64,000 bases of DNA from Imperialibacter sp040222385 (GTDB lineage: Bacteria; Bacteroidota; Bacteroidia; Cytophagales; Cyclobacteriaceae): positions 310,001-374,000 of the forward strand of contig NZ_JAVKDF010000017.1 of assembly GCF_040222385.1 (NCBI RefSeq). Direction: 5' to 3'. Both the position numbers and the translations under genes were made by a program. Under the pieces are notes generated by a model. That model saw only the letters and a program-made list of their open reading frames with translations, made no database searches and was not told the origin of the DNA. Within the stretch, counting starts at the first letter, position 1. Each line of letters begins with the position of its first letter. Below, one piece after another: positions 8,181 to 17,104 of the stretch.

Positions 8181-9446
8181 TTAGTCATATTTACGTCTAA
8201 CGAACCAACCTCTGTCATTGATGGTTGCTCCAATATATATCTGAATGTAATTCTCTTTTATCAAGTTATCCGTCACACTACCTCTTCTCCCGATTTTGGC
8301 CGCCACATCAAAACTTGACACACCCATTGGGAAAGATGACCCAAAGTTTATGCCAAAGTCAGTAACGTCATTCCCATTGGCCAAGTAGGGCAACCTCTCC
8401 CAAGCGGCCCCTAACCGGAATGTTGTGCGTGCCAAATAGCTATCCACGCTGCTAATATCGGGTGTATATTCTCCTCCTAAAACCAATTTTAGCCCTTTTT
8501 GATAAGTGGTGCTAACTATTTCAGGAGACGGATTCTCATTCCATTCGGAAATCCTTGCATCAAAGCCAACTGTAAATTTATTAAGATTTTCGAACGAAAC
8601 GCCAAATCCCAGTTTTTTTGGCAAATTAAATGCAACTGATTGATCCAGAATCAGTGTATCGCCGGGTGTGGAGCCTCCTGTACTTCTTCTTTCGAGCCCG
8701 GCAAATCGAGTACCTGAAATAGATGAAGGAAGATCGTATACAACACCCAGGTTGACCGCTGTTCTTTCAGTCAACTTTTGTTGGTAGTGAAGACCTCCTC
8801 CGAATTCGAAATCTGCGTAATTGATTTTCTCTTTATAGGCGGTGGTGTAGTTGGTGCCACTGGTAAGCCCCAGCAAAAACGTTTCTGCCGACTTGTTAAA
8901 CTCTCCAAAAACAAAGGAGCCACGAACGCCGAGCGAAAGTCCTTTGTATATTTTGAATCCATTAGAGAAATACGCCTTTGAAAGACCACCGTTTCCCTTG
9001 AAAAGATAATCTACCTGAGTAGTGGAATTGTTCACGTTGGCGGTGTAACCAATGTTGTAGTTCATTCTGCTTAATGGCACCAGCCCAAAGCTGGAAGACC
9101 ATTTGCCTGATACAATTGGGAAAGCATAGGCAAAATAGGCGAGGTTAGCACCCCCATTTCTATCGCTGCCGTTTGAACTGGACAGCGTCCTGATATCCGC
9201 AGCTACACCCATTTGGAAAGTGGACATCAGGTTCTGGGTAAGCATAGCCGGGTTCATCCCATTGATGTGAAATACCGTTGGCGTACCTATGCCCAGGTCG
9301 CCCATGGCAAATTGATTCGCAAAACTCCCCTCTTTGATGTCACCTATGCCATATAGCGTGAATGGTGAAAGTGTAACTTGTGCATAGGAAGTGGCACAGC
9401 AAAACAATGCTACCCAGCCCGTAATAACCAATCTAATTCCTCTCAT
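8181..9446 (-). CDS. Outer-membrane beta-barrel protein (OmpP1/FadL-like)
   Basis: A 421-residue protein with a signal peptide (about residues 1-22, ending SYAQ) and many alternating aromatic/polar strands characteristic of an outer-membrane barrel. The N-terminal plug-like region (SPFTLYGIGDIKEG) resembles FadL/OmpP1-type channels, which take up hydrophobic compounds, but the similarity is seen only by eye. It overlaps coaX by 14 bases and precedes the TPR protein gene by 12, so coaX, barrel and TPR gene are very likely one transcript. Confidence 0.78.
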   Translation of the reverse strand: MRGIRLVITGWVALFCCATSYAQVTLSPFTLYGIGDIKEGSFANQFAMGDLGIGTPTVFHINGMNPAMLTQNLMSTFQMGVAADIRTLSSSNGSDRNGGANLAYFAYAFPIVSGKWSSSFGLVPLSRMNYNIGYTANVNNSTTQVDYLFKGNGGLSKAYFSNGFKIYKGLSLGVRGSFVFGEFNKSAETFLLGLTSGTNYTTAYKEKINYADFEFGGGLHYQQKLTERTAVNLGVVYDLPSSISGTRFAGLERRSTGGSTPGDTLILDQSVAFNLPKKLGFGVSFENLNKFTVGFDARISEWNENPSPEIVSTTYQKGLKLVLGGEYTPDISSVDSYLARTTFRLGAAWERLPYLANGNDVTDFGINFGSSFPMGVSSFDVAAKIGRRGSVTDNLIKENYIQIYIGATINDRGWFVRRKYD

Positions 9447-10152
9447 TGTGCCTTAAAATACTGTTGAGTCCGATGAGGACCAATTCGGAGCGTACAAAGA
9501 TGTGGTGTTTTATATTAGATTCAAAAAAATTACTCCCACCACCACACATAATCACCTGCAAGTCTGGCAGCAAACCAGAGAACCTCTCTATCATGCCTTC
9601 AATTTCTGCCAGTGTCCCGTGCAATACCCCATTGATCATTGATGTTTTTGTATCCTTTCCCGGCAGATCAACCCATTCGGGATGCTCTATCAACGGTAAT
9701 CGGGCCGTAAAGGTATGCATTGATTTTAGTTTCATCTCTACTCCGGGAGAAATAGCTCCACCTTTATAGTAGCCATCGCTGGTGATGATGTCATATGTAA
9801 TGCAGGAACCCACGTCTATTACCAGACAGTTCTTTCCCCTATAAAGATGGAAAGCTCCCGCTACTGCCGCTATTCTGTCGGTCCCAAGGGTATCTGTACT
9901 GCTGTAGTCAAGAAAGATTGGGAGCGGTAGCAGATGGGTCAATTTGACAACTTTATATTTTTCAGACAGTTCCTTCCCCAGGTTGCTTACGTCTTTGCCC
10001 ACGGAGCTTACAATCACCTCCGACACCTCCTCCCCTTTGAGGGCACCCACAATAGCTTCAAAAGCCACGCTTGTTTTCAGCTTAATAAGCGAGCCATTTT
10101 CAAAAAAACCTATCTTGCACCTTGTGTTACCTATGTCAATAGCGGCGGTCAT
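9433..10152 (-). CDS. coaX: Type III pantothenate kinase
   Basis: Catalyses ATP-dependent phosphorylation of pantothenate, the first step of coenzyme A synthesis, in the cytoplasm. The 239-residue protein has the ASKHA-fold phosphate-1 motif DIGNTRCKIG at residues 6-15, a substrate motif GTDRIAA in the middle and the second metal/phosphate motif VIDVGSCITYD. Type III enzymes are insensitive to CoA feedback and need a monovalent cation. The gene is divergent from anmK with only 47 bases between starts, and its 3' end overlaps the outer-membrane barrel gene. Confidence 0.94.
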   Translation of the reverse strand: MTAAIDIGNTRCKIGFFENGSLIKLKTSVAFEAIVGALKGEEVSEVIVSSVGKDVSNLGKELSEKYKVVKLTHLLPLPIFLDYSSTDTLGTDRIAAVAGAFHLYRGKNCLVIDVGSCITYDIITSDGYYKGGAISPGVEMKLKSMHTFTARLPLIEHPEWVDLPGKDTKTSMINGVLHGTLAEIEGMIERFSGLLPDLQVIMCGGGSNFFESNIKHHIFVRSELVLIGLNSILRHNERN

Positions 10153-10199
10153 AGTACAGTAAACAATTAGTCGGCGATATTACCTATATAGATGCAATT

Positions 10200-11291
10200 A
10201 TGGAAAAAGAGTTTCTTGTGATCGGCCTCATGTCGGGGACTTCTCTGGATGGGCTCGACGTGGCAGCGTGCAGATTTCGGCATGAAAAAGACAAGTGGGG
10301 TTATTCCATCGAGGCGGCTGAATCAATGGCTTATGACGAGGAAATGCAGCAGAAGCTCAAAGGCTCTGTCACACTGTCGGGGCTTGACCTGTCCTTGCTT
10401 GATGTCGAGCTCGGAAAATTCTTCGGCACCAGTGTACATGCATTTTGCAGAAAGCATGATCTTAAGCCACTATTTGTTGGATCGCATGGTCACACCGTGT
10501 TTCATCAGCCTGAGAAACTTCTTACGCTTCAAATAGGCAATCCTGAAGCCATCAGCCATTTTTCTCAGCTACCTGTCATTGCCAACTTCCGACTTCAAGA
10601 CGTCCTGAACGGTGGACAAGGTGCCCCTCTGGTTCCCTATGGCGAGCACCACCTTTTCCCTACCTACAATGCCTTTCTCAATCTTGGTGGCATAGCCAAT
10701 GTCGCCTTGCACAGTCAAAACACTATGAAAGGCTTTGATACGTGCGCCTGCAATATGGGGCTCAACCACCTGGCGAGGAAGCTTGGGATGAGCTTCGACA
10801 AAAATGGTGAAGTGGCAAAAACAGGATCTATGAATGATTCACTTTTTCGATCACTCAACAAACTTGATTATTTTCAGCAAAAAGGCCCAAAATCTCTGGG
10901 GTACGAATGGTTCGAGCAAGAAGTAGCACCTTTACTTGACAACAGCAACACACCTGTGAAAGATGCCCTCCACACTTTCACTCATCACATTGCCTTTCAG
11001 GTGAATAACGGAATGGATGGCCTTGGATCTTCTACGGAAAAAGTAATGGTAACAGGCGGCGGTGCGCTAAATGGGTTCCTAATGGATGCACTTAATCGTT
11101 ATGGCAAAGGAAGATTTACCTACGAGGCGCCGGATCGAAAAACTGTTGAGTTCAAGGAAGCATTGGTATTTGCCTTTCTTGCGTTGCAAAGGTTTCTCGG
11201 GCAACCCAACGTTTCTTCGCAAGTGACTGGCAGCAAAAAAGATGTGTCAGCGGGAAGCTTGCATGGAAATTTTAAGGCGTCGATACAATAG
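10200..11291 (+). CDS. anmK: Anhydro-N-acetylmuramic acid kinase
   Basis: Peptidoglycan-recycling enzyme that cleaves and phosphorylates 1,6-anhydro-MurNAc to MurNAc-6-phosphate using ATP. The 363 residues match the usual family length. Diagnostic motifs are GLMSGTSLDGLD near residue 9, a glycine-rich NLGGIANV block in the middle, and the ATP-binding VTGGGALNG near residue 282. It is divergent from coaX. No murQ or mupG neighbour is seen, so the rest of the pathway lies elsewhere. Confidence 0.95.
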   Translation: MEKEFLVIGLMSGTSLDGLDVAACRFRHEKDKWGYSIEAAESMAYDEEMQQKLKGSVTLSGLDLSLLDVELGKFFGTSVHAFCRKHDLKPLFVGSHGHTVFHQPEKLLTLQIGNPEAISHFSQLPVIANFRLQDVLNGGQGAPLVPYGEHHLFPTYNAFLNLGGIANVALHSQNTMKGFDTCACNMGLNHLARKLGMSFDKNGEVAKTGSMNDSLFRSLNKLDYFQQKGPKSLGYEWFEQEVAPLLDNSNTPVKDALHTFTHHIAFQVNNGMDGLGSSTEKVMVTGGGALNGFLMDALNRYGKGRFTYEAPDRKTVEFKEALVFAFLALQRFLGQPNVSSQVTGSKKDVSAGSLHGNFKASIQ

Positions 11292-11674
11292 CTAAAACAA
11301 GTACACCGCATCTTGTTAGCTCCATCAGTCACTAGTGGTGTTGGAAGTGGTCTTCGGAATCGCCAGGCACACGGATAGTTATTTCTATTTAGAATAGTAG
11401 ATAGTTTTTACCTATCTTATGCTCGACGGGGATAAAAATCTGGTAGCGGGCGCTGTGTTGATACACCGTGTTTCCAAGCTTACCGGGGCGCTCTCTTTCG
11501 AAATCATACCAGCTAAATAATCACGGTTAACAAATACCTAAAACTTCTTTTGAAATCGCACTAAAACAACTTATTTAAGCAGGAATTAACCAAGTGTATA
11601 AATAAGAGGAGCTAATTGGCAAAGCAGTGCCGCCCCTCCTCCAGAACCTAACACTCTACTTTGATCGGCCTTTA
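11292..11674 (+). other. Non-coding stretch between anmK and the antiporter gene
   Basis: No convincing gene. The start holds an imperfect hairpin (11291-11320: arms GCTAA/CAAG with a two-base bulge) that covers the anmK stop codon, but no T run follows, so it is at best a weak terminator. A short inverted repeat (AGATAG/CTATCT) occurs near 11399-11420. A promoter candidate for the antiporter lies at 11549-11579. No riboswitch was recognised. Confidence 0.5.
11549..11579 (+). promoter_or_regulatory. Weak promoter candidate for the NhaD-type antiporter
   Basis: TTTG (11549-11552), 19 bases, then TATTTAAG (11572-11579). The -33 box is perfect and the -7 box keeps four of six fixed positions. 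The leader to the ATG at 11675 would be about 90 bases. Confidence 0.3.
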
Positions 11675-13195
11675 ATGAAAAAAATTGCAATATTTCTGTG
11701 CCTTAGTGTCGCTCTTATAACGGGCGTTTTTGCCAACGACGTAAAGGCAAAAGCATTGCATGAAAACAATGAGGTGGCAGCCAATATTGCCTTGAGCGAC
11801 ATTGCCGAGGAAACCCCTGGCACAGCCGAGGATGGGCATGCTGAGGAAGGAGAGCACCCGAGTGCACCCGGTTGGCTGGTGATTCCTTTCGTGCTGCTAC
11901 TTTTAATGATTGCCACCGGGCCGTTGTTCTACGAGCACTTTTGGCACAAAAACTATCCAATTGTAGCTGTTTCGCTGGCTATACTAGTGGTGCTCTACTA
12001 TCTGTTTGTGTTGCACAACGTGCACAATCCAGTGCACGCTCTGGCGGAATATATTCAATTCATAGCCTTGCTGACTGGCCTTTTTGTGGCAAGTGGGGGT
12101 ATCATGATCAATGTCGACAAAGAGGCAAAACCACTGACTAATATAATTATTCTGCTTGTCGGGGCCGTCATCGCCAATATCATTGGCACCACCGGGGCTT
12201 CCATGCTGTTGATCAGGCCGTTTATCCGGCTGAACAAGAATAGGATCAAGGCCTACCATATCATCTTCTTTATTTTCATGGTAAGCAATATTGGTGGCTC
12301 TCTCACTCCTATTGGAGATCCGCCGCTGTTTTTGGGATTTTTGAAAGGGGTTCCCTTCTTTTGGACACTATTGAACAACAGCGTTTCATGGGTCTTTGCG
12401 CTTGCCTTCCTGGCCGGGATTTTTTACTTAATCGACAGAAACAACAAAGCGGACTATAGCTTCGGCGAGGATCCTCAGGATTTCACCAATAAGGTAACCG
12501 TAGTCGGTGCCAGAAACTTCGGCTGGCTTTTGGTTATTATTCTTTCTGTTTTCCTTGATCCGAATGTGTTAGAATGGGTTCCGGCCATCCATTACGAGGG
12601 ACAGAAATTTTCTTTCATTAGGGAGATTATTATGCTTTCCGCTGCCTTCCTTTCATTCAAGTTTGCAGAGAAAAAAGCACTGGAGGGCAACGACTTCAAC
12701 TTTGAGCCTATTAGAGAGGTCGCCTTTATCTTTATAGGAATCTTCGGCACCATGATGCCCGCTCTTGAGCTGGTGAGCAATTTCGCTCAGTCCGAGGCGG
12801 GTGCTCCACTCATTACCCATAATTCACTTTACTGGGGTACCGGTGCGCTCTCGGGCTTCCTGGACAACGCTCCTACGTATCTTAACTTTCTAACTGCAGC
12901 CATGGCTGCCAAAGGAGGAGATATTGGGCAGGTCAAAGATGTGGTGGCGTTTGCCGCTGGTGGCACTTACGCTGACTCTGTCCTTGCGCTCAAAGCAATT
13001 TCAATTGCCGCAGTGTTCTTCGGTGCCATGACCTACATAGGCAACGGCCCTAACTTTATGGTGAAGTCGATAGCCGAGCAAATAGGCATCAAAATGCCAT
13101 CTTTCTTTGGCTACATACTGCGGTTCTCGATTCCGATCCTCCTGCCTCTATTCTTAATCGTATGGCTGATATTCTTCTATATCCACCCTGTTTGA
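11675..13195 (+). CDS. NhaD-type Na+/H+ antiporter (ion transporter superfamily)
   Basis: Inner-membrane transporter of 506 residues with about 12 membrane segments. The conserved GGSLTPIGDPPLFLGFLKGV block and the second LDNAPTYLNF block are the paired half-site motifs of NhaD/CitMHS-like antiporters. These exchange Na+ or Li+ for protons. It begins with a cleavable-looking signal peptide (MKKIAIF start, cleavage near FAND) and an acidic, His-containing segment (about residues 42-62) that should face the periplasm. The ATG at 11675 is chosen over an in-frame start 48 bases earlier because it gives a clean signal sequence. It is convergent with lysC. Confidence 0.88.
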   Translation: MKKIAIFLCLSVALITGVFANDVKAKALHENNEVAANIALSDIAEETPGTAEDGHAEEGEHPSAPGWLVIPFVLLLLMIATGPLFYEHFWHKNYPIVAVSLAILVVLYYLFVLHNVHNPVHALAEYIQFIALLTGLFVASGGIMINVDKEAKPLTNIIILLVGAVIANIIGTTGASMLLIRPFIRLNKNRIKAYHIIFFIFMVSNIGGSLTPIGDPPLFLGFLKGVPFFWTLLNNSVSWVFALAFLAGIFYLIDRNNKADYSFGEDPQDFTNKVTVVGARNFGWLLVIILSVFLDPNVLEWVPAIHYEGQKFSFIREIIMLSAAFLSFKFAEKKALEGNDFNFEPIREVAFIFIGIFGTMMPALELVSNFAQSEAGAPLITHNSLYWGTGALSGFLDNAPTYLNFLTAAMAAKGGDIGQVKDVVAFAAGGTYADSVLALKAISIAAVFFGAMTYIGNGPNFMVKSIAEQIGIKMPSFFGYILRFSIPILLPLFLIVWLIFFYIHPV

Positions 13196-13230
13196 AAAAA
13201 GAATCAGGGATTATAAATTGAATAATCCCT
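13195..13230 (-). terminator. Hairpin between convergent antiporter gene and lysC
   Basis: Perfect nine-base-pair stem (arms 13206-13214 and 13222-13230, seven-base loop). On the minus strand a run of six Ts follows five bases after the stem, consistent with lysC termination. The stem encodes the last codons of lysC. Confidence 0.5.
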
Positions 13231-14530
13231 TGTTCAAAACTTTCAGCGCTTCTGTTTTGTAGATGGTGTCGATAAGCAGGGAAATATTGTTTTTGCTTCC
13301 ACCGTACGAAATCATTCTGACAGGTATGTCTTCAAGCGAAGCGAAGATGTCTTTGCCCACGCCCTTCTTGTCGGCAACAAAGTCACCTACAATACACACA
13401 ATCGACTGGTTCTTGTCTACCTCAATGGTGCCGTAGGGCTTCAGCTCTTCGATGATCTCGTTCAGATAAGTAGGCTCGTCTATGGTGAGAGACACAGCCA
13501 CCTCCGACGTCGTGATCATGTCGATAGAAGTTTGGTACTTTTCGAAAACCTCGAAAATTTTTCTAAGGAAGCCGTAGGCCAGAATCATTCTGGTAGACTT
13601 GATTTTGATGGCTGTGATGCCATCTTTGACAGCAATGGCCTTGATGGCGTCTGGATTTTTGTTAGATGTAATCAAGGTTCCCCGTGCGGATGGATTTAAA
13701 GTGTTTTTCAAACGAACGGGTACGTTCTTTTGCTGTGCTGGAAGGATGCAGGTGGGGTGCAGAATTTTTGCTCCAAAGTATGCCAGCTCGCCGGCCTCTT
13801 CGAACGACAGCTCTGCAATAGGCATTGTATTTTCAACAATCCTCGGGTCATTATTATGCATCCCGTCGATATCCGTCCAGATTTGAACCTCCTCCGCTTT
13901 GATGGCTGCTCCGATGAGGGTAGCGGTATAGTCGCTTCCACCTCTTTTCAAGTTGTCGACACCGCCAGAAGAGTTCCGGCAGATGTATCCTTGCGTAACT
14001 ATTACGCTTTTGTCGTCGATGCCTGCCAAAATTTTCCTCAGCTTTTCGGAAATCAAATCAAGGTCTGGCTCTCCATTGTCCTTAAGGTACATAAAGTCGA
14101 GTGCTGAAAGAAAAACAGCCGGAACCTTAATCTCATTGAGGTACTCATAAAAAAGGCTGGTCGAAATAATCTCGCCCTGAGCCACCAGAAGCTTGTTAGC
14201 TTTGCCATAAAACGGCTGCTTCACCAGCGTTTCGATCTGCTGGAAGTATCGGTCAATTACCTCAGTTCCCTTTTGTTTACCTTCCTCAGTTGTATAAAGC
14301 TGTTGCACAAAGTCAACATACTGAGCGTAAAGCTTTCTGGTTCTGTCAAGAGCTCCCTCAATATTGCCATTGGAGAACTCATCAGAAATGGCAATGAGTT
14401 CATTGGTGGTGCCTGATACCGCACTAAGAACGACCAGCTTCTGGCCTGGCACACTCATCACTATGTCCTTCACAGAATGCATCCGCTCAGGCTTCCCAAC
14501 TGATGTGCCTCCGAATTTTACTACAATCAT
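13211..14530 (-). CDS. lysC: Aspartate kinase (monofunctional, with ACT domains)
   Basis: Phosphorylates L-aspartate, the first step towards lysine, threonine, methionine and diaminopimelate. The 439-residue protein has the amino-acid kinase signature VKFGGTSVGKPERM at residues 4-17, a GGSDYTATLIGAAI block, and two C-terminal ACT-like regulatory domains (about 300-439) that normally bind end-product inhibitors. It is a second aspartokinase besides the bifunctional ThrA at 52426-54918, so this copy probably serves lysine and cell-wall synthesis. It is followed by a hairpin shared with the convergent antiporter gene and preceded by ribH with a 15-base gap. Confidence 0.94.
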   Translation of the reverse strand: MIVVKFGGTSVGKPERMHSVKDIVMSVPGQKLVVLSAVSGTTNELIAISDEFSNGNIEGALDRTRKLYAQYVDFVQQLYTTEEGKQKGTEVIDRYFQQIETLVKQPFYGKANKLLVAQGEIISTSLFYEYLNEIKVPAVFLSALDFMYLKDNGEPDLDLISEKLRKILAGIDDKSVIVTQGYICRNSSGGVDNLKRGGSDYTATLIGAAIKAEEVQIWTDIDGMHNNDPRIVENTMPIAELSFEEAGELAYFGAKILHPTCILPAQQKNVPVRLKNTLNPSARGTLITSNKNPDAIKAIAVKDGITAIKIKSTRMILAYGFLRKIFEVFEKYQTSIDMITTSEVAVSLTIDEPTYLNEIIEELKPYGTIEVDKNQSIVCIVGDFVADKKGVGKDIFASLEDIPVRMISYGGSKNNISLLIDTIYKTEALKVLNKGLFNL

Positions 14531-14545
14531 TGTTACTAGATAGGT

Positions 14546-15022
14546 TTAAAATCCAAGCATTTTAATAGCCGTAATGGCTGCCTCGTCTCCTTTGTTTCCG
14601 TGCTTTCCGCCAGCTCTTTCCAATGCTTGTTTCTTATTATTGGTGGTTAAAACTCCAAAAATCACGGGCTTATTGTACTTCAAGCCCACTTCTGTAATGC
14701 CGTTGGCCACGGCCTGGCAAATGAAGTCAAAATGCTTTGTTTCGCCTTGTATCACGCAACCCAGACTAATAACAACATCAATGTCTGCCTGCTGAGCCAG
14801 CCACTGAGAAGCAAGGCTCAGCTCAAAACTGCCGGGCACATTCTTCCTGATGATATTGTCTCTATTTACTCCGTGCTTTACCAAAACCCCATAGGCGCCT
14901 TCAAAAAGCGCTTCCGTCACTTCTTCATTCCACTCAGAGACCACTATGCCAAATTTCTTTTTGCTTACGTCCCCAACGTTACTGCCGGAGAAACTGCTTA
15001 AGTTCTTTTCTGAAGACGCCAT
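14546..15022 (-). CDS. ribH: 6,7-dimethyl-8-ribityllumazine synthase
   Basis: Penultimate enzyme of riboflavin synthesis. It condenses 5-amino-6-ribitylaminouracil with 3,4-dihydroxy-2-butanone 4-phosphate. The 158-residue protein has the motifs GIVVSEWNEEVTEAL near residue 25, PGSFELSLA (phosphate/substrate loop) and ISLGCVIQGETKHFDFIC, with the catalytic His in the last. Length matches the family. It starts 18 bases after the terminator-like hairpin at 15041-15068 and lies 15 bases upstream of lysC, so the two may be co-transcribed. No other rib gene is nearby. Confidence 0.95.
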   Translation of the reverse strand: MASSEKNLSSFSGSNVGDVSKKKFGIVVSEWNEEVTEALFEGAYGVLVKHGVNRDNIIRKNVPGSFELSLASQWLAQQADIDVVISLGCVIQGETKHFDFICQAVANGITEVGLKYNKPVIFGVLTTNNKKQALERAGGKHGNKGDEAAITAIKMLGF

Positions 15023-15040
15023 TTTTTGGTTTTTAGAAAC

Positions 15041-15068
15041 AAAAAAGGGATAAAGTTATCTTTATCCC
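15041..15068 (-). terminator. Terminator-like hairpin between TPR gene and ribH
   Basis: Perfect nine-base-pair stem (arms 15047-15055 and 15060-15068, four-base loop) followed on the minus strand by TTTTTTGTTT. It lies 24 bases after the TPR gene stop and 18 bases before the ribH ATG. Confidence 0.75.
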
Positions 15069-15092
15069 TCCTTCTGCCGATGTTTTCATCAA

Positions 15093-15812
15093 CTATTTTG
15101 AAGCGAGGGCTTCCAGTCTGGCCTTGTGTTTCTTGGCGTCCTGGTATTCAGCTGCTCCGTAAAACTTATCTACTATGGTTGTGTAACACTTCAGTGCTGC
15201 ACTTAGATCTCCTTGCCTTTCGTAAGCAATGGCCGCTTTGGTTAAATAAACAGGCGTAAACTGCTTGTTCGGTTTGTAGTCTGATGCTTGCTGATAGTAG
15301 TCTGCTGCGTTCTTGTAGTCCAACTGTTCCATATAGGCATCTCCAATGAGTGAATAAGCTCTGGCCTGCACCAAATCGTCAGAAGCTCCAAACGACTTCA
15401 GATAACGAATGGCTGATTCGAAATCGCCCATTTTCAAATAGGTGGCTCCGGCATAAAAGTTAGCCAGATTGCCGGCCTTCGTGCTGCCGTACAGGTCAAT
15501 GATGTCAAGAAAACCATAATTGTTTCCATCACCATTTAAGGCCTGTCCAAGGCTGTCAGCCTCGAAATAGTACACTGCCTGAAAGAGCTCCTTCTGAGCA
15601 GCCGTATTTTGGTTCGACTGATAGTAATTATAAAATATGAACCCGGTGACTCCCAAAATAATGACAGCACCAATGGCAAATACCAGCTGCCTGTTCTTTT
15701 CAATAAATTCCTCCGTACGGGTGAGTTGTTCGGCTAACGCTTCAGGGCTTTCCAACAAATCATTTCCGTGCTCTTTACCCTTTCTAGCTGACGCCTTTTT
15801 AGTCTTCGCCAT
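15093..15812 (-). CDS. Membrane-anchored tetratricopeptide repeat protein (YfgM-like)
   Basis: A 239-residue protein with a basic N-terminus, one transmembrane helix (about residues 42-63) and a C-terminal TPR domain (about 90-239). This layout resembles YfgM, an inner-membrane chaperone-associated protein. The repeats are clear, for example a SALKCYTTIVDKF-type helix pair near residue 205. Its promoter candidate (15835-15864) lies right before the gene and a terminator follows at 15041-15068, so it is probably monocistronic. Function is inferred from architecture only. Confidence 0.82.
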   Translation of the reverse strand: MAKTKKASARKGKEHGNDLLESPEALAEQLTRTEEFIEKNRQLVFAIGAVIILGVTGFIFYNYYQSNQNTAAQKELFQAVYYFEADSLGQALNGDGNNYGFLDIIDLYGSTKAGNLANFYAGATYLKMGDFESAIRYLKSFGASDDLVQARAYSLIGDAYMEQLDYKNAADYYQQASDYKPNKQFTPVYLTKAAIAYERQGDLSAALKCYTTIVDKFYGAAEYQDAKKHKARLEALASK

Positions 15813-15834
15813 TTATCCTAATCTTTTGAGGTCG

Positions 15835-15864
15835 CAAAGATATATTTTTTTCGATAAAATAAAG
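15835..15864 (-). promoter_or_regulatory. Promoter candidate for the YfgM-like gene
   Basis: Minus strand -7 box TATCTTTG (15835-15842) is a perfect match. The -33 region is weak (CTTT at a spacing of 18). The predicted start point is about 17 bases before the ATG at 15812. Confidence 0.4.
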
Positions 15865-16012
15865 ACTATCAGCCATTAAACAACCACATTATTTTAACCC
15901 CACTATTTATCGCAGCTATTACCACTCATCACCTTTCCAGTGAATTGTGTGCGCAAACACTTTAATATTTTTAAATTGTATGGTGACTCATTATCTGCTA
16001 AAGAACACCACT

Positions 16013-17104
16013 ATGAAAAAAATCGCTTTTCTTTTTATACTCAGCTTGGGAGGCATCACCCAGGCTCAGCCACTTGATTCCATCATGCCGGTGAGGGGGC
16101 TGGCGATAGTGGCACCGAGTTCCAAAGGCCTCGACCGCTTCATTAAATTCATGGAGAATGAACTAACGGCCAACCATGTAAACACCCTGGTGCTGAGGGT
16201 TGACTGGAAGTATCAGTACAAGTCTTACCCAAAGCTTGCCGACAAAGATGGCTTGACGAGGGAAGAGGTTAAAAAGCTTGTGGCTGCGGCCAGGCGGAGC
16301 AATATTGAGTTGATCCCACAGATCAACCTGCTAGGGCATCAATCGTGGGCCAGCACCACCTATGCCCTGCTGAAAGAGTATCCTCAGTTTGATGAAACTC
16401 CTCATGTAACGATGCCGGAAAAGTATGAATGGCCAAACCCTGACGGCCTCTACTGCAAGAGCTATTGTCCATTGCATCCCGATGTGCATAAGGTAGTTTT
16501 TGATCTGGTAGACGAAATAATGGAAGTGTTCGAGGCAAAAACTTTCCACGCTGGCATGGACGAAGTGTTTTATATAGGCGACGACAAATGCCCTCGCTGC
16601 AAAGGCAAAGACAAGGCAGAGCTATTTGCAGGAGAAGTGACTACCATTAGAAATCACCTGGCGCAAAAAGGGAGAAAGCTGTGGATTTGGGGAGACCGAC
16701 TACTGGACGGAAGCGATACCGGCTTGGGGATGTGGGAAGCAAGCATGAACAACACGCACAGGGCGGTCGACATGATTCCCAAAGATGTGGTCATTTGCGA
16801 CTGGCACTATGAAAGGGCCGACCCAACAGCGGCCTATCTGGCTATGAAAGGCCTCTCCGTAATCACTTGCCCATGGAACAGGCCGGAGCCTGCCAAAAAA
16901 CAAGTAGCACAGACACTAGCGCTAAGAGAAAACAGCAGCAAAGTTTTGAAGCAAAGGTACCTGGGCATGATGCATACAGTGTGGAGCGGTGCTGACGGCT
17001 TTATCGACAAATACTATGAGCTAAAGGAAAAAGGCACCTCGGAAGATGGCCAGGCCAATTGTTTTAATGCTATGTTTTCGGCGATCAATAGCCAGGCACA
17101 ATGA
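16013..17104 (+). CDS. Secreted GH20-like glycoside hydrolase
   Basis: A 363-residue protein with a signal peptide (MKKIAFLF start, cleavage near TQAQ at residue 18-19) and a TIM-barrel domain. The block HAGMDEVFYIG near residue 183 resembles the HxGxDE catalytic Asp-Glu pair of family 20 beta-N-acetylhexosaminidases. It is shorter than most GH20 enzymes because it lacks the N-terminal GH20b domain. Four cysteines, two in a CPRCKG motif, follow or precede the active-site block. The stop overlaps the start of the NagX-like gene by 4 bases (ATGA), so both proteins are made together, consistent with amino-sugar metabolism. Substrate is not predictable. The ATG at 16013 is chosen because the longer frame adds no signal-like sequence. 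Confidence 0.75.
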   Translation: MKKIAFLFILSLGGITQAQPLDSIMPVRGLAIVAPSSKGLDRFIKFMENELTANHVNTLVLRVDWKYQYKSYPKLADKDGLTREEVKKLVAAARRSNIELIPQINLLGHQSWASTTYALLKEYPQFDETPHVTMPEKYEWPNPDGLYCKSYCPLHPDVHKVVFDLVDEIMEVFEAKTFHAGMDEVFYIGDDKCPRCKGKDKAELFAGEVTTIRNHLAQKGRKLWIWGDRLLDGSDTGLGMWEASMNNTHRAVDMIPKDVVICDWHYERADPTAAYLAMKGLSVITCPWNRPEPAKKQVAQTLALRENSSKVLKQRYLGMMHTVWSGADGFIDKYYELKEKGTSEDGQANCFNAMFSAINSQAQ

